Source of the DNA: Desulfofustis sp.
GTDB lineage: Bacteria > Desulfobacterota > Desulfobulbia > Desulfobulbales > Desulfocapsaceae
Length of the DNA stretch: 64,000 nucleotides
NCBI GenBank assembly: GCA_022340565.1
Contig: JAJDNR010000144.1
Location: 1-64,000, forward strand
Direction of reading: 5' to 3'
The translations under genes and the position numbers were made by a program. The notes below the pieces were generated by a model, which worked only from the letters and a program-made list of their open reading frames with translations, searched no databases and was not told the origin of the DNA. Each line of letters opens with the position of its first letter. Position 1 is the first letter of the stretch. This document shows, one piece after another, positions 39,874 to 49,576 of this stretch.

Positions 39874-40437
39874 TTGCCAATGGATGCATCGACCCGCAAA
39901 CTCAGACTCATGGTTTATTCTTCAATCATGGCCAGCCTGATGGCCGTCGGCGCCTATATCGCCATCCCCGTCGGACCGGTGCCGATCGTGCTGCAGAACC
40001 TGTTCGTGATGCTGGCGGCGCTGCTGCTCGGCGGACGCTGGGGCCTCATCAGTGTGTGCGTATACCTGCTTGCCGGGGCTGTCGGTCTGCCGGTGTTTGC
40101 CGGCGGCACCGGGGGACTGGGCAAGTTCGTCGGCCCGACCGGCGGCTACCTGATCGGCTTTGCGATTGCGGCCTGGCTGATTGGCACCATATCCGAGAAA
40201 GGCCGGGGCAATATTTTCATCGACGCGGCGGCGATGCTGATCGGCACCATGGTGATTTATGCGATCGGCGTATGCTGGCTCAAGGTCGTCACCGATATGA
40301 GTTTCGCGAAGGCTTTTAGCGTAGGTGCGCTGCCATTTCTGCTCGGAGATGTCATCAAGATCGTCGCCGCAGCGTCGATCGCCAGGGCGCTGCGGCCGAT
40401 GATCGCCGAGCGGCTGATGGTTCCGCGGACCACCTGA
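39874..40437 (+). CDS. bioY: Biotin transporter BioY
   Basis: IPVGPVPIVLQNLFVMLAALLLGGRWG...VFAGGTGGLGKFVGPTGGYLIGF. Confidence 0.93.
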   Translation: MPMDASTRKLRLMVYSSIMASLMAVGAYIAIPVGPVPIVLQNLFVMLAALLLGGRWGLISVCVYLLAGAVGLPVFAGGTGGLGKFVGPTGGYLIGFAIAAWLIGTISEKGRGNIFIDAAAMLIGTMVIYAIGVCWLKVVTDMSFAKAFSVGALPFLLGDVIKIVAAASIARALRPMIAERLMVPRTT

Positions 40438-40444
40438 TCCTGCC

Positions 40445-41194
40445 GTGGCCCTTATCGAGATCCACCGGCTGTGCCACCGCTTCCCCGACGGCACCAGATC
40501 TCTGACCGACGTCACCCTGTCCATCGACTGCGGGGAGTTTGTGGTGATCGCCGGGGCCAACGGGTCCGGTAAGACGACGCTGCTCAAGCAGCTCAACGGG
40601 CTGCTGGGTCCCGAGTCGGGAACGCTCAGCGTGGGCGGCGTATCGGTGAGAAGGGACCCGCTGGCGGTGCGCAGGCAGGTCGGCATGGTGTTCCAGGACG
40701 CCGACAGCCAGATCATCGGGGACACGGTTTACGACGACGTCTGTTTCGGCCCGGAGAATCTTCGCCTGACAAGAACTGAGATCGACACCAGGGCCCGCCG
40801 GGCGCTGGGTGCCGTCAACCTGGACGGATCGGAGGACCGTTCCCCGCACCACCTGTCGGGCGGGGAAAAACGCAGACTGGCCATCGCCGGCGTGCTGGCC
40901 ATGGCGCCGCGGGTGATGCTGCTGGACGAGCCGTTTTCGAACCTCGACTACCCGGCTACCAGCACCGTGCTTGAGCATATCCGGCGTCTGCATGAGGATG
41001 GACACACCATCATCGTCACCACCCACGACCTGGAAAAGGTCATCTCGCTCGCCACCCGGCTGGTGGTGATGGCGCATGGGCGGGTCGTTCTCGACGGTGC
41101 GCCGGAAACAGCGGTGGAGGGCCTCGAGTCTCACGGAATCCGCCCGCCCTGCTCGGTGCTGCTGGGACGGGGAATTCAGCCATGGCTGCCGTAA
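40445..41194 (+). CDS. ECF transporter ATPase (BioM/EcfA-like)
   Basis: GANGSGKTTLLKQLNGLL, VFQDADSQIIGDTVYDDVCFGPENL, LSGGEKRRLAIAGVLAM; GTG start. Confidence 0.9.
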   Translation: MALIEIHRLCHRFPDGTRSLTDVTLSIDCGEFVVIAGANGSGKTTLLKQLNGLLGPESGTLSVGGVSVRRDPLAVRRQVGMVFQDADSQIIGDTVYDDVCFGPENLRLTRTEIDTRARRALGAVNLDGSEDRSPHHLSGGEKRRLAIAGVLAMAPRVMLLDEPFSNLDYPATSTVLEHIRRLHEDGHTIIVTTHDLEKVISLATRLVVMAHGRVVLDGAPETAVEGLESHGIRPPCSVLLGRGIQPWLP

Positions 41195-41922
41195 AGGTGG
41201 TCAGCTACCAGCCGGGTGATTCCGCGCTCCACCGGCTGGACCCGCGAACCAAGCAGATCATGGTGATGGTTTTGAGCAGCGCCTGTTTCGCGGGGGGCCG
41301 CTGGTTTCTGGGTATGCTGACCATAAGCATTGCGCTGTGTGCGATTGAAAGCAGGATCGGCCTGATCCGGCTGATCCGCGAGATCCGCTATTTCCTGGTC
41401 TTTCTGCTCTTTGTCTTCATCATTCGGGCGCTGACCTTCAACGATGGTTTGCTGCCTGTTCTAGTCGTATCCCAGGTTCAGGCAGCCTTGTTGTTTTGCT
41501 GGAGGCTGCTGCTGATCGTACTGATGGCAGTTCTGCTCATCTCGACGACACCCACCGGCGCCATCCGGGCCGCGCTGGTCTGGATGCTGCGGCCACTGCC
41601 GCTGGTCAACGAACGGGCTGCGGCGACCATGGTCGGTCTGATCGTCAGGATGGTGCCGCTGATCCTTTTTCAGGCCGGCGAGATCAGCGATGCGATGCGG
41701 TCCCGCTGCATCGAGGCCCGGAAAAGTCCACTGTTCAGGATGAACCGCTTCACCATCATGCTGTTCCGGAGGGCGATCATCAGGGGTGATGATCTGGTCG
41801 ACGCCATGCAGGCCCGCTGCTACAACGAGCAGCGCACGATGCGAGTGATGCAGTTCACGAAGCTGGACGCAGTAGCGGCAGGGATCGGGGTGCTGGTGCT
41901 GGCGACGCTGTCCCTGGCCTGA
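41182..41922 (+). CDS. ECF transporter T component (BioN/EcfT-like)
   Basis: LDPRTKQIMVMV, multi-TM, AMRSRCIEARK and DAMQARCYNEQRTM (A-R-G-like) coupling motifs. Confidence 0.88.
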   Translation: MAAVKVVSYQPGDSALHRLDPRTKQIMVMVLSSACFAGGRWFLGMLTISIALCAIESRIGLIRLIREIRYFLVFLLFVFIIRALTFNDGLLPVLVVSQVQAALLFCWRLLLIVLMAVLLISTTPTGAIRAALVWMLRPLPLVNERAAATMVGLIVRMVPLILFQAGEISDAMRSRCIEARKSPLFRMNRFTIMLFRRAIIRGDDLVDAMQARCYNEQRTMRVMQFTKLDAVAAGIGVLVLATLSLA

Positions 41923-41937
41923 CTTCCGGGAGTGGGC

Positions 41938-43527
41938 TCAGCGCTGCATTGCCTGAAGTGTCTCGAGGATATCGCGGTTGTCGAGTTCGTCGGCGACGAA
42001 GGCCTTGCCGACTTCCTCGGGCAGCACCAGACGGATCGAGGCACCCATGCGTTTCTTGTCCCGGCTCATCGAATCGAGGATTGCCGCGGGCGCCAGCCCA
42101 GGCGGGATGCGGTTGGGAAGGCCGACTTTGGCCAGCACCGAATCGATGCGCTCCTTGAGTCCGCTGCGACAATACCCCAGTCGATGGGAAAGATCGGCCG
42201 CCGCGGCCAGCCCCATGGCCACCGCTTCTCCGTGGCGTATCGTGTTACCGCTGATCTTTTCGATCGCATGGGCGAAGGTGTGGCCCATGTTCAGATGCTT
42301 TCTGACCCCTTCATCGAAGGGGTCCTTCTGCACGTAGGATATCTTCACCTGGATGGAGCGGGCGACCAGCGGCTGCAGTTCCGGGAAAAGGGCGTGCCGC
42401 GATTCGCTCTGGAAGGACCAGTGTCCATTCTCGATCTTTTCCAGCAGGTCGGTGTCGGCCAGCAGGCCGTGTTTGATGATCTCGGCCATGCCCGAGATCA
42501 GCGCCGCGGGCGGCATGGTCATCAGCGTGGCGATATCGGCGATAACCAGGGATGGCTGCTTAAAGCTGCCGATCAAGTTTTTGCCCTGGGGCAGATCGAG
42601 GCTGTTCTTACCGCCGATCGATGTGTCGGCCATGGCCAGCAAACTGGTTGGGCACTGCACCAGGTTGACCCCGCGCATGTAGGTGGCGGCCACGAACCCG
42701 GCGATGTCTCCGATCACGCTGCCGCCGAGCGCGGCGATGGTGCCGGAGCGGTCGAAACCGATATCGGTGAGCTGCTCGTAGACCGACTGCACCGTCTCCA
42801 GGGTCTTGTTCTGCTCGGCTCGAGGAATCGTGATCACATGGTCGACCGGACCACAGCTCTGCGCGTAGGTGTCGCCGACTACGGTGTCGGTGATCACCAC
42901 CAGCATCGAGTCGGCTCCGGCCAGCTGGCGGGTGAACGGCAGGATGCCGTTGCCGACGATGAATTCGTGGGGATGGGATGGAATGTCGACGGCGATATGT
43001 TCCTGGCTTTTGTGCAGAAAGGTGAGCAGATTCTCGGTGATCTCGCCGGGAAGCTTTTCATCGGTGGTCATTTTCAAAAACCGCTGATATCCCTTTTTCC
43101 GCTCCTGCAGCAACTCGAAGATCTGCTCCCCCGGGTTGGGAACGTCGAGCAGCGGCCGGTGGTGCTCGGTGTCTCCCTCGATCCGCGACAGAATCTCCTG
43201 GGGCGTGGCGACCAGGCAGAACACCCGGCCGCTGGCGCTCAAGGCGGCGACGTTGGCCGGGTCGAGCATCAGCCGGCCCCCAGTCGAGATGACCAGCCCT
43301 TCTCTGGTGCCCAGTTCCCTGGCGATATCCGCTTCCATGGCCCTGAAGGCGGGTTCGCCGAGGTTCTTGAATATGTCGGCAATGGACATGCCCTGGCGCT
43401 CCTCGATGAGTTCGTCGGTGTCGACGAACCGGCGCCCCAGCTTTTCGGCCAGCAGCTTGCCCACCGTGGTTTTTCCGGTTCCCATGAAGCCGGTGAAGAT
43501 GATGTTCTTGTTGTCGCTGTTCTGCAT
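41938..43527 (-). CDS. Fused shikimate kinase/3-dehydroquinate synthase
   Basis: N-terminal FTGFMGTGKTTVGKLLAEKLGRRFVDTD; C-terminal AALGGSVIGDIAGFVAATYMRG, SIGGKNSLD, AEIIKHGLL, NMGHTFAHAIE in one frame. Confidence 0.92.
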   Translation of the reverse strand: MQNSDNKNIIFTGFMGTGKTTVGKLLAEKLGRRFVDTDELIEERQGMSIADIFKNLGEPAFRAMEADIARELGTREGLVISTGGRLMLDPANVAALSASGRVFCLVATPQEILSRIEGDTEHHRPLLDVPNPGEQIFELLQERKKGYQRFLKMTTDEKLPGEITENLLTFLHKSQEHIAVDIPSHPHEFIVGNGILPFTRQLAGADSMLVVITDTVVGDTYAQSCGPVDHVITIPRAEQNKTLETVQSVYEQLTDIGFDRSGTIAALGGSVIGDIAGFVAATYMRGVNLVQCPTSLLAMADTSIGGKNSLDLPQGKNLIGSFKQPSLVIADIATLMTMPPAALISGMAEIIKHGLLADTDLLEKIENGHWSFQSESRHALFPELQPLVARSIQVKISYVQKDPFDEGVRKHLNMGHTFAHAIEKISGNTIRHGEAVAMGLAAAADLSHRLGYCRSGLKERIDSVLAKVGLPNRIPPGLAPAAILDSMSRDKKRMGASIRLVLPEEVGKAFVADELDNRDILETLQAMQR

Positions 43528-43664
43528 GAATCGATTCCCGGTAAAAGAGAAGCGGGCCAGAGATAATCGTTCGGACGGACCAACTATATTAATTGTGGCT
43601 GCCGTCGTCAAAGCAATTGAAGACAACCACCCCGGTCGCCTCCGGTTGGCCGTGGATAACCCGT

Positions 43665-44966
43665 CTACCAGTAGCTGAAGGCGCCGGCAAAGATCGCTCT
43701 CATCTCTTCCCGGGTGATCGCCCTGGCGGCGTTGTCGACCACCCTCCGCTGCTTCCAGCCCTTATCGGTCAACGCGTCTAGCTCTTCGCTGGTATAGCCC
43801 AACTCACCAAGGCCGTTGGGCGCGCCGACTGAGCGCATCAGCTCGATCAGGCCCGATGCCAGAGCCTCTCCGGGCGGCCTGCCTTCCACCTCGACTGCAA
43901 AGGCGCGGGCCGCCTCGGCATGCCGCTGCGGGCAGACCGGACCCATGAAGCGGAATACCGACGGCGAATTGACGATGACCGCAAAGCCGTGCGGAACCAG
44001 CGGCTTGTCCCGGGGCCAGCCCTCGGCGCGATAGGACTTGACCAGCCCCGACACTGCATAGGACATGCCGTGAGGCAGGTTGCAGCCAGCAGTGCCGAAG
44101 CCGATCCCGGCCAGCAAACCGGCGAAGGAGAGGTTCTCACGGGCGCTGAAATCTTCGGGATCACTGACCGCCCGGAAGAGATTCTCGCCGATCAGCCGGA
44201 TCGCTTCCAGACAGTTGACATCGCTGAACGGATTGGCCCCCTGGATCACCGGCCGGGCCGTCGGGTCCGGCGGTGCCGGCCGCTGCGTAAACGGCCGCGC
44301 CGTATACGATTCGACTGCATGGCTGAACACGTCCATGCCGTTGGCGGCGACCACCGGCCCCGGCAGCGTGCGCAGCGCCTCCGGATCGATAATGCCCAGC
44401 TGCGGCTTGATGGCCCGATTGGAAATGCCGGCCTTGGTGCCCAGGTCGAGGAAATTGAAGATTGCCACGCTGGTGCATTCGCTGGCGGTCCCGAATGTCG
44501 TCGGGCAGGCGATGTGGGGTTTGAGCGGTCCCGGAGCCGGCAGCGCCCGGCCCAGCGGCTGGTTCACGTAATCGAGAAAATCTGCAGGCGGGTAGCTGCT
44601 GTAGAGGCACACCGCCTTGCAGGTATCGATCACCGAGCCGCCGCCGACGCTGACGAACCCGTCGAAACGCTCATGTTCGGCGAAGTCCAGTGCCGCCTTC
44701 AGCGAGCGGTCGCTGGGCTCGATTTCCACCCCGTCGAACACCGACACGCTGATACCGGCGCTGCTCAGCGATCTGACCGCGGTCGCCACCGACGGAAGCG
44801 CGCCGACCCGGGCGTCGGTGTAGAGGCCGACCCGCTTCATCCCGAGGTTTCTCGCATGGGCGCCGACTTCCTCGAGAGCTCCGGAGCCGAAGACGGTCCG
44901 GTTTGCATCGATGGCGATGGCGCGGTCGCCATGGCCCGTCCTGGAAAAATAGCCGTGTGCACTCAT
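43665..44966 (-). CDS. Iron-containing alcohol dehydrogenase, hydroxyacid-oxoacid transhydrogenase family
   Basis: GGGSVIDTCKAVCLYSSYPPADFLDYVNQPLG, PTTFGTASECTSVAIF, NGMDVFSHAVESYTARPFTQRP, GCNLPHGMSYAVSG. Confidence 0.88.
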   Translation of the reverse strand: MSAHGYFSRTGHGDRAIAIDANRTVFGSGALEEVGAHARNLGMKRVGLYTDARVGALPSVATAVRSLSSAGISVSVFDGVEIEPSDRSLKAALDFAEHERFDGFVSVGGGSVIDTCKAVCLYSSYPPADFLDYVNQPLGRALPAPGPLKPHIACPTTFGTASECTSVAIFNFLDLGTKAGISNRAIKPQLGIIDPEALRTLPGPVVAANGMDVFSHAVESYTARPFTQRPAPPDPTARPVIQGANPFSDVNCLEAIRLIGENLFRAVSDPEDFSARENLSFAGLLAGIGFGTAGCNLPHGMSYAVSGLVKSYRAEGWPRDKPLVPHGFAVIVNSPSVFRFMGPVCPQRHAEAARAFAVEVEGRPPGEALASGLIELMRSVGAPNGLGELGYTSEELDALTDKGWKQRRVVDNAARAITREEMRAIFAGAFSYW

Positions 44967-45030
44967 GGGTCGATCGTCCTCGATATGTGGATCGGATAAG
45001 GTGGCGTGGGTATCATACCATATAAATCTG

Positions 45031-45059
45031 TTGACAGTATCAGAACCATCGTCTATTCT
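45031..45059 (+). promoter_or_regulatory. Near-consensus sigma70 promoter TTGACA-N17-TATTCT
   Basis: TTGACA 45031-45036; TATTCT 45054-45059. Confidence 0.65.
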
Positions 45060-45211
45060 GATATACGATACGATATACTGTCTATCAGTACAGAAGTAAA
45101 GCCAGAAAATCATCATCCATGAGTGCGGGCAGCCCGCTCACGGTCTGTAGCCATGAGATCGAATTATCTCACGATTCTAACAGTTTTGACATGACGGACA
45201 GCGAGGGGGGA

Positions 45212-46270
45212 ATGGAACCGGTTAGACTCGGATTGATCGGCGGCGGGCTCATTTCCGCAAAGCACATCGAGGCATCCAGACAGATCGGCAGTGGCAGGCT
45301 TGTGGCGCTGTGCGATATCAATCCGCAGCGAAAGGTGCTGGCGGATGAGCTGGGCATACCGTTTTTTACCGATTACCGGGAAATGATCAGCCAGGCCGGC
45401 CTCGAAGGTGTGATCGACGGGTCACCCAACCAGTTCCATGCCGAGATCGGCATCGCCTGTGCGAAAAAAAACATTCACGTACTGACCGAGAAGCCGATTG
45501 CGGCCTCGCTGAAGGAAGGAAAGCGCCTGGTGGAGGCGGTCGAGCAGAGCGGTATCAGCCTGCTGGTCGGCCATCACCGCCGTTACTTCCCGCCGATTAG
45601 GCGGGCCCGAGAAATCGTCCGGGGCGGCGATGTCGGCAGGCTGGTCGGCGTATCGATGGTCTGGGCGCTGATGAAACCGGACAGCTATTTCGAGGTTGCC
45701 TGGCGCTCCCGCAAAGGCGGCGGCCCCATTCTGATCAACATCATCCACGAAATCGACAACCTGCGATTTATCTGCGGCGATGTTGCCGAGATCGGTGCGC
45801 GGGCCGGCAACCTGGTGAGAGACGGGGAAGTCGAGGATACGGTGGCGTTTCATTTCAGGCTGGTGGACGGGGCGCTCGGCACCGCGCTGGTGACCGACAC
45901 CGCGCCGTCGCCGTGGTCGTATGAGCTGACCTCGGGGGAGAACAGGGACTATTTCGAGACCGATCAGGACTGCTACTTCTTCCTCGGCACCGAAGGGTCA
46001 TTGTCATTTCCCAACATGGAGGTCTGGTCCCATCCCCACGGGAGGCAAAAGGGCTGGTGGGAACCGCTGATGCGGCGCTCTGAGGAGGTACCGTGGTCGT
46101 CTCCGTTTACCGCCCAGCTCGACCATTTCTGCAAAGTGATCAGACAGCAGGATGAACCGATCATCACCGCCGCCGACGGGCTGCTTACCCTGGCGACCAC
46201 CCTGGCCATCAACGAGTCGAGCGTCACCGGCCGATCGGTGAATCCGCTGGAATTGCTCGAAAATTCGTAA
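45212..46270 (+). CDS. Gfo/Idh/MocA family oxidoreductase
   Basis: LGLIGGGLISAKHIEA, HVLTEKPIAASLKEGKRLVEA, HHRRYFPPIRRAREIV; gaggggg RBS before 45212 (alternative start 45191). Confidence 0.88.
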   Translation: MEPVRLGLIGGGLISAKHIEASRQIGSGRLVALCDINPQRKVLADELGIPFFTDYREMISQAGLEGVIDGSPNQFHAEIGIACAKKNIHVLTEKPIAASLKEGKRLVEAVEQSGISLLVGHHRRYFPPIRRAREIVRGGDVGRLVGVSMVWALMKPDSYFEVAWRSRKGGGPILINIIHEIDNLRFICGDVAEIGARAGNLVRDGEVEDTVAFHFRLVDGALGTALVTDTAPSPWSYELTSGENRDYFETDQDCYFFLGTEGSLSFPNMEVWSHPHGRQKGWWEPLMRRSEEVPWSSPFTAQLDHFCKVIRQQDEPIITAADGLLTLATTLAINESSVTGRSVNPLELLENS

Positions 46271-46339
46271 TGAAATCGAACATCCCATGCCCGTTTCCGA
46301 TGTACGAAGAAGCAGCTCAATCTCCTGGAGAATAGCATC

Positions 46340-47173
46340 ATGGAACGTACCTATTCGCTGGCATATCTGACCGTACACGGATGTCCTCCGCCGGAAATGA
46401 TCCATATTGCCGCAAGGACCGGCTACGATTATGTGAGCCTCAGGCCGATACCGCTCAATTTGCCCGGCGAGGTGGGCTATCTTCCCGAAGACCGGGAGAT
46501 GATCAAGAAGACCAGGGCGGCGATGAAGGAAACCGGCATCGGGGTTCTTGACCTCGAGCTTGCCCGGATCGTCGAAGGCGTTGAGCCTCGGTCATATGCG
46601 CCGGCGATGGAGGTGATGGCCGGTCTGGGGGCAAAGCATGTCATCTCGAGTGCCTGGACCAAGAGAACTGATGACCGTGATTTCATCGTCGACCGATTCG
46701 CCGAGATCTGCGATCTCGCACACGGGTTCGGGCTGACCGTCAACCTCGAGTTTCCGACCTTTTCCCGACTGACCAATCTGCAGGAAGCGGCCGATATCGT
46801 GAGGGCTGCGGACCGCCCCAACGGAGGCATTTTGATCGATACGCTCTATCACCATTTTTCACGGGTCAGCCTCGACGAGATCAGGCAGCTGCCGGACAGC
46901 TGGATCAATTTTCTCCATCTCTGCGATGCTCCGCGCGACATTCCGCCGGACAGAGAGGGGATGATCCGGGTCGCCCGGGATGAACGGCTCTATTGCGGGG
47001 AAGGGTGTATCGATTTCAGCGAGCTGCTCGGCTGTCTGCCCCCGGTGCCGTGTTCGATCGAATTGCCAAATGCACGGCGATTGCAGGAACTGGGCTACGA
47101 AGGCCATGCCCGCCGCTGCCTCGAGGCGGCCAAACAGCAGCTCGGCCATGGCGGCGACAAGGTTTTGGGATAA
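46340..47173 (+). CDS. Sugar phosphate isomerase/epimerase-like TIM barrel (AP endonuclease 2 family)
   Basis: TIM-barrel layout: GYDYVSLRP, VNLEFPTFS, GILIDTLYHHFSR, FLHLCDAPRD. Confidence 0.82.
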   Translation: MERTYSLAYLTVHGCPPPEMIHIAARTGYDYVSLRPIPLNLPGEVGYLPEDREMIKKTRAAMKETGIGVLDLELARIVEGVEPRSYAPAMEVMAGLGAKHVISSAWTKRTDDRDFIVDRFAEICDLAHGFGLTVNLEFPTFSRLTNLQEAADIVRAADRPNGGILIDTLYHHFSRVSLDEIRQLPDSWINFLHLCDAPRDIPPDREGMIRVARDERLYCGEGCIDFSELLGCLPPVPCSIELPNARRLQELGYEGHARRCLEAAKQQLGHGGDKVLG

Positions 47174-47368
47174 AGGGCCGGCCGAGCGTCGATTTAGACC
47201 CTGCCAGGCCCGATCTCCAGGGCAAAAGTGACAGGGCTTTTGATCCTGCTGCCGGGGGAAAACTGTCCCATGACGATATCGCTTTTTAAGGTATCGTAGC
47301 GGCTCATGGTTTCCGTCAACGGTTATTGGTGAACGATGGGTATCGCCTTGCGCGTACCCGAGGGTGTC

Positions 47369-48220
47369 TCATTCCAGCGGAAAACGTTCCAGAAAAGCAG
47401 GTTCCACCAGTTCGGCGTCGGCCTGGATGGTGGTAAAATGCCTGAAGGCGTCGAGTCCCTGGTAGAGAAACAGGTAAAATCCGGACAGGGTCCTGATGCC
47501 CTTTTTCCTGCAGGTGTCGAGGAACTCGGTGTTTTCCGGGGTGTAGACGGCATCGAAGGCCCATGACTGACTGGCGAACCCTTCGCTGGGAAATGGGTTT
47601 CCGGGATACTGGAACATGCCGATCGGCGTTGCGTTGACCAGCCCGTCGGCGCGGCTCATCTCCTCGAGCAGGTCGGGGCCGGACACCCTTACCGTCATTG
47701 GTCCTCCTTGCAGCTGCTCCGCCAGCGTTTTCGCCAGTGCTTCCCGGATGTCGAAGATGACCAGCTCGCCTGCGCCCGCCTCTCTCAGTGCAAAGCCGAT
47801 GGAGACGCCGACGCCGCCGGCGCCGAGCATCAGCACCCGACCGGGTTTGAAGCCGGAGGAGAAAAGCTTTGTAAAGCTGCGGCAGCAGCCGGTGTAGTCG
47901 GTGTTGTCCGCCAGCATTTCCTGGCCTTTGAACAGAACCGTGTTCACCGATGAGAGCCCTTCCGGAAATCCAGCCATCACGGTGACGAAGTCGAGCGCCT
48001 CGCGTTTATACGGATGGGTCACGTTCACCCCGCGATAGCCAAGTGTCCGGCAGCGCTGGAGTTCTTCTCCGATGGATACGGGGCCCGGGCGATCGACCAG
48101 GTCGATGGGCTCGTAGGTCACCTCGAGATGGTAGATCTCGCCGAGCAGCTCGTGCAGATTCTTGGCGCGGCTGCGCCCGAGATTATTGCCCAGCAGTCCT
48201 AACTTGACCCGCCTTTTCAT
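47369..48220 (-). CDS. Quinate/shikimate dehydrogenase-like protein
   Basis: GNNLGRSRAKNLHE, YRGVNVTHPYK, LADNTDYTG, GAGGVGVSIGFAL, NATPIGMFQYPGNPF, YQGLDAFRHFTTIQAD; resembles actinobacterial quinate/shikimate dehydrogenase. Confidence 0.85.
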   Translation of the reverse strand: MKRRVKLGLLGNNLGRSRAKNLHELLGEIYHLEVTYEPIDLVDRPGPVSIGEELQRCRTLGYRGVNVTHPYKREALDFVTVMAGFPEGLSSVNTVLFKGQEMLADNTDYTGCCRSFTKLFSSGFKPGRVLMLGAGGVGVSIGFALREAGAGELVIFDIREALAKTLAEQLQGGPMTVRVSGPDLLEEMSRADGLVNATPIGMFQYPGNPFPSEGFASQSWAFDAVYTPENTEFLDTCRKKGIRTLSGFYLFLYQGLDAFRHFTTIQADAELVEPAFLERFPLE

Positions 48221-48277
48221 AGGAATAGCTCCTTCATATCAAATGGTCCCGGCAGTCAGATTTCCTCTTCAGATCGT

Positions 48278-49576
48278 TCAGCCCTTGTACCCCATTACTT
48301 TCGGCAGCCAGAGAACCGTTTCGGGTACGAAGGTGGCAAGACCCAGAACCAGCAGCGCCGCTGCGATAAAGGGCAGGCATTCGCGGACAATGGAGGTCAG
48401 CGGCTGCCGGGTGAGATTGGCGACGACGAACAGGAGCAGGCCGAAGGGCGGGGTTACCAGCCCGAGCATGATGTTGATGACAACCACGACGCCGAAATGA
48501 ACGAGATCGATGCCCAAAAGTTTCGCGGTGGGGATGAGGATGGGGACGATTACCAGCAGGATCGTGCTTCCTTCCAGCAAACAGCCGAGCCCCAGAAGCA
48601 GCAGGTTGACCAGCAGCAGAAAGCCGGCCGAGGTCAGGTTGAATCCGCTGATGAATTGTTGAACGGTGAGGGGAATATTCTCGATGGTGACCACATAGTT
48701 GAAGGCCATTGCCCCGACAAACAGCATGCCGATCGCGGTCGCAGTCCGGGCGCTGGATCGCAGGACATCATAGAGGGTGCGTAGAGAGATCGCCCGATAG
48801 AATACCGCTGCCGCGAGCAGCGCGTAGGCGGCTGCCGCCGCGGCCCCTTCGGTAGGGGTCATAATGCCGCCGTAAATGCCGAACAGGAGGATGACCGGGA
48901 GCAGCAGCGCGGGAAATGCGTTCCAGGCGACCCGGGGAATTTCACGCAGGGGAACCGGCTCCTCGACCGGGTATTTTCGGCGACGCGAGATCATCGTGTT
49001 GGTGCACATGAAGGCGGCGCCAAGCAGCAGGCCGGGCGCCACCCCGCCCAGGAACAAGTAGCCGATGGACGCATCGGAAACGAGCGCGTAGATCACCATC
49101 GGAATCGACGGCGGGACGATGGGGCCGATGACTGCCGACGATGCAGTAATCGCGGCGGCATAGGCAACCGGATATTTGCCGTTGCGGGTCATCATGCCGA
49201 TGATGATTCGGCCGAGACCGACCGCGTCGGCAACGGCTGAGCCGGACATCCCGGCGAAAATGACGTTGGAAATGACATTTACATGCCCCAGTCCCCCCCG
49301 GTAACGACCAACCAAAATCAGACAAAAATTGAGCAGGCGATCGGTCAGACTGCCGGTATTCATGAGATCTGCAGCCAGTATGAAGAGCGGCACGGCGAGC
49401 AGCACATAACTGCCGGACAGGCCGTTCAATACCTGCTCAGCCGCGATTCCGAGATCGAGCCCAGCCAGCAGCAGATAGAAAATCGAACCGGCCAGCATCG
49501 ACAGGCCAATCGGCAGGCCGAGCGCGGCCAGCGAAATGAGCAGGGTGACGCAGAGGACAAAGGGACTCGGCATCAT
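48278..49576 (-). CDS. TRAP transporter large permease (DctM)
   Basis: AGMSGSAVADAVGLGRIIIGMM, IVPPSIPMVIYALVSDASIGYLFLGGVAPGLLLG. Confidence 0.93.
   Translation of the reverse strand: MMPSPFVLCVTLLISLAALGLPIGLSMLAGSIFYLLLAGLDLGIAAEQVLNGLSGSYVLLAVPLFILAADLMNTGSLTDRLLNFCLILVGRYRGGLGHVNVISNVIFAGMSGSAVADAVGLGRIIIGMMTRNGKYPVAYAAAITASSAVIGPIVPPSIPMVIYALVSDASIGYLFLGGVAPGLLLGAAFMCTNTMISRRRKYPVEEPVPLREIPRVAWNAFPALLLPVILLFGIYGGIMTPTEGAAAAAAYALLAAAVFYRAISLRTLYDVLRSSARTATAIGMLFVGAMAFNYVVTIENIPLTVQQFISGFNLTSAGFLLLVNLLLLGLGCLLEGSTILLVIVPILIPTAKLLGIDLVHFGVVVVINIMLGLVTPPFGLLLFVVANLTRQPLTSIVRECLPFIAAALLVLGLATFVPETVLWLPKVMGYKG

Noticed and set aside
41932-43566. 544-aa plus-strand ORF antisense to the shikimate kinase/dehydroquinate synthase fusion
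   Set aside because: Low-complexity H/G/D/R-rich translation typical of the antisense frame of GC-rich genes; the minus strand encodes clear AroK and AroB motifs
43920-44999. 359-aa plus-strand ORF antisense to the transhydrogenase gene
   Set aside because: Shadow ORF; the real gene on minus shows strong HOT-family motifs
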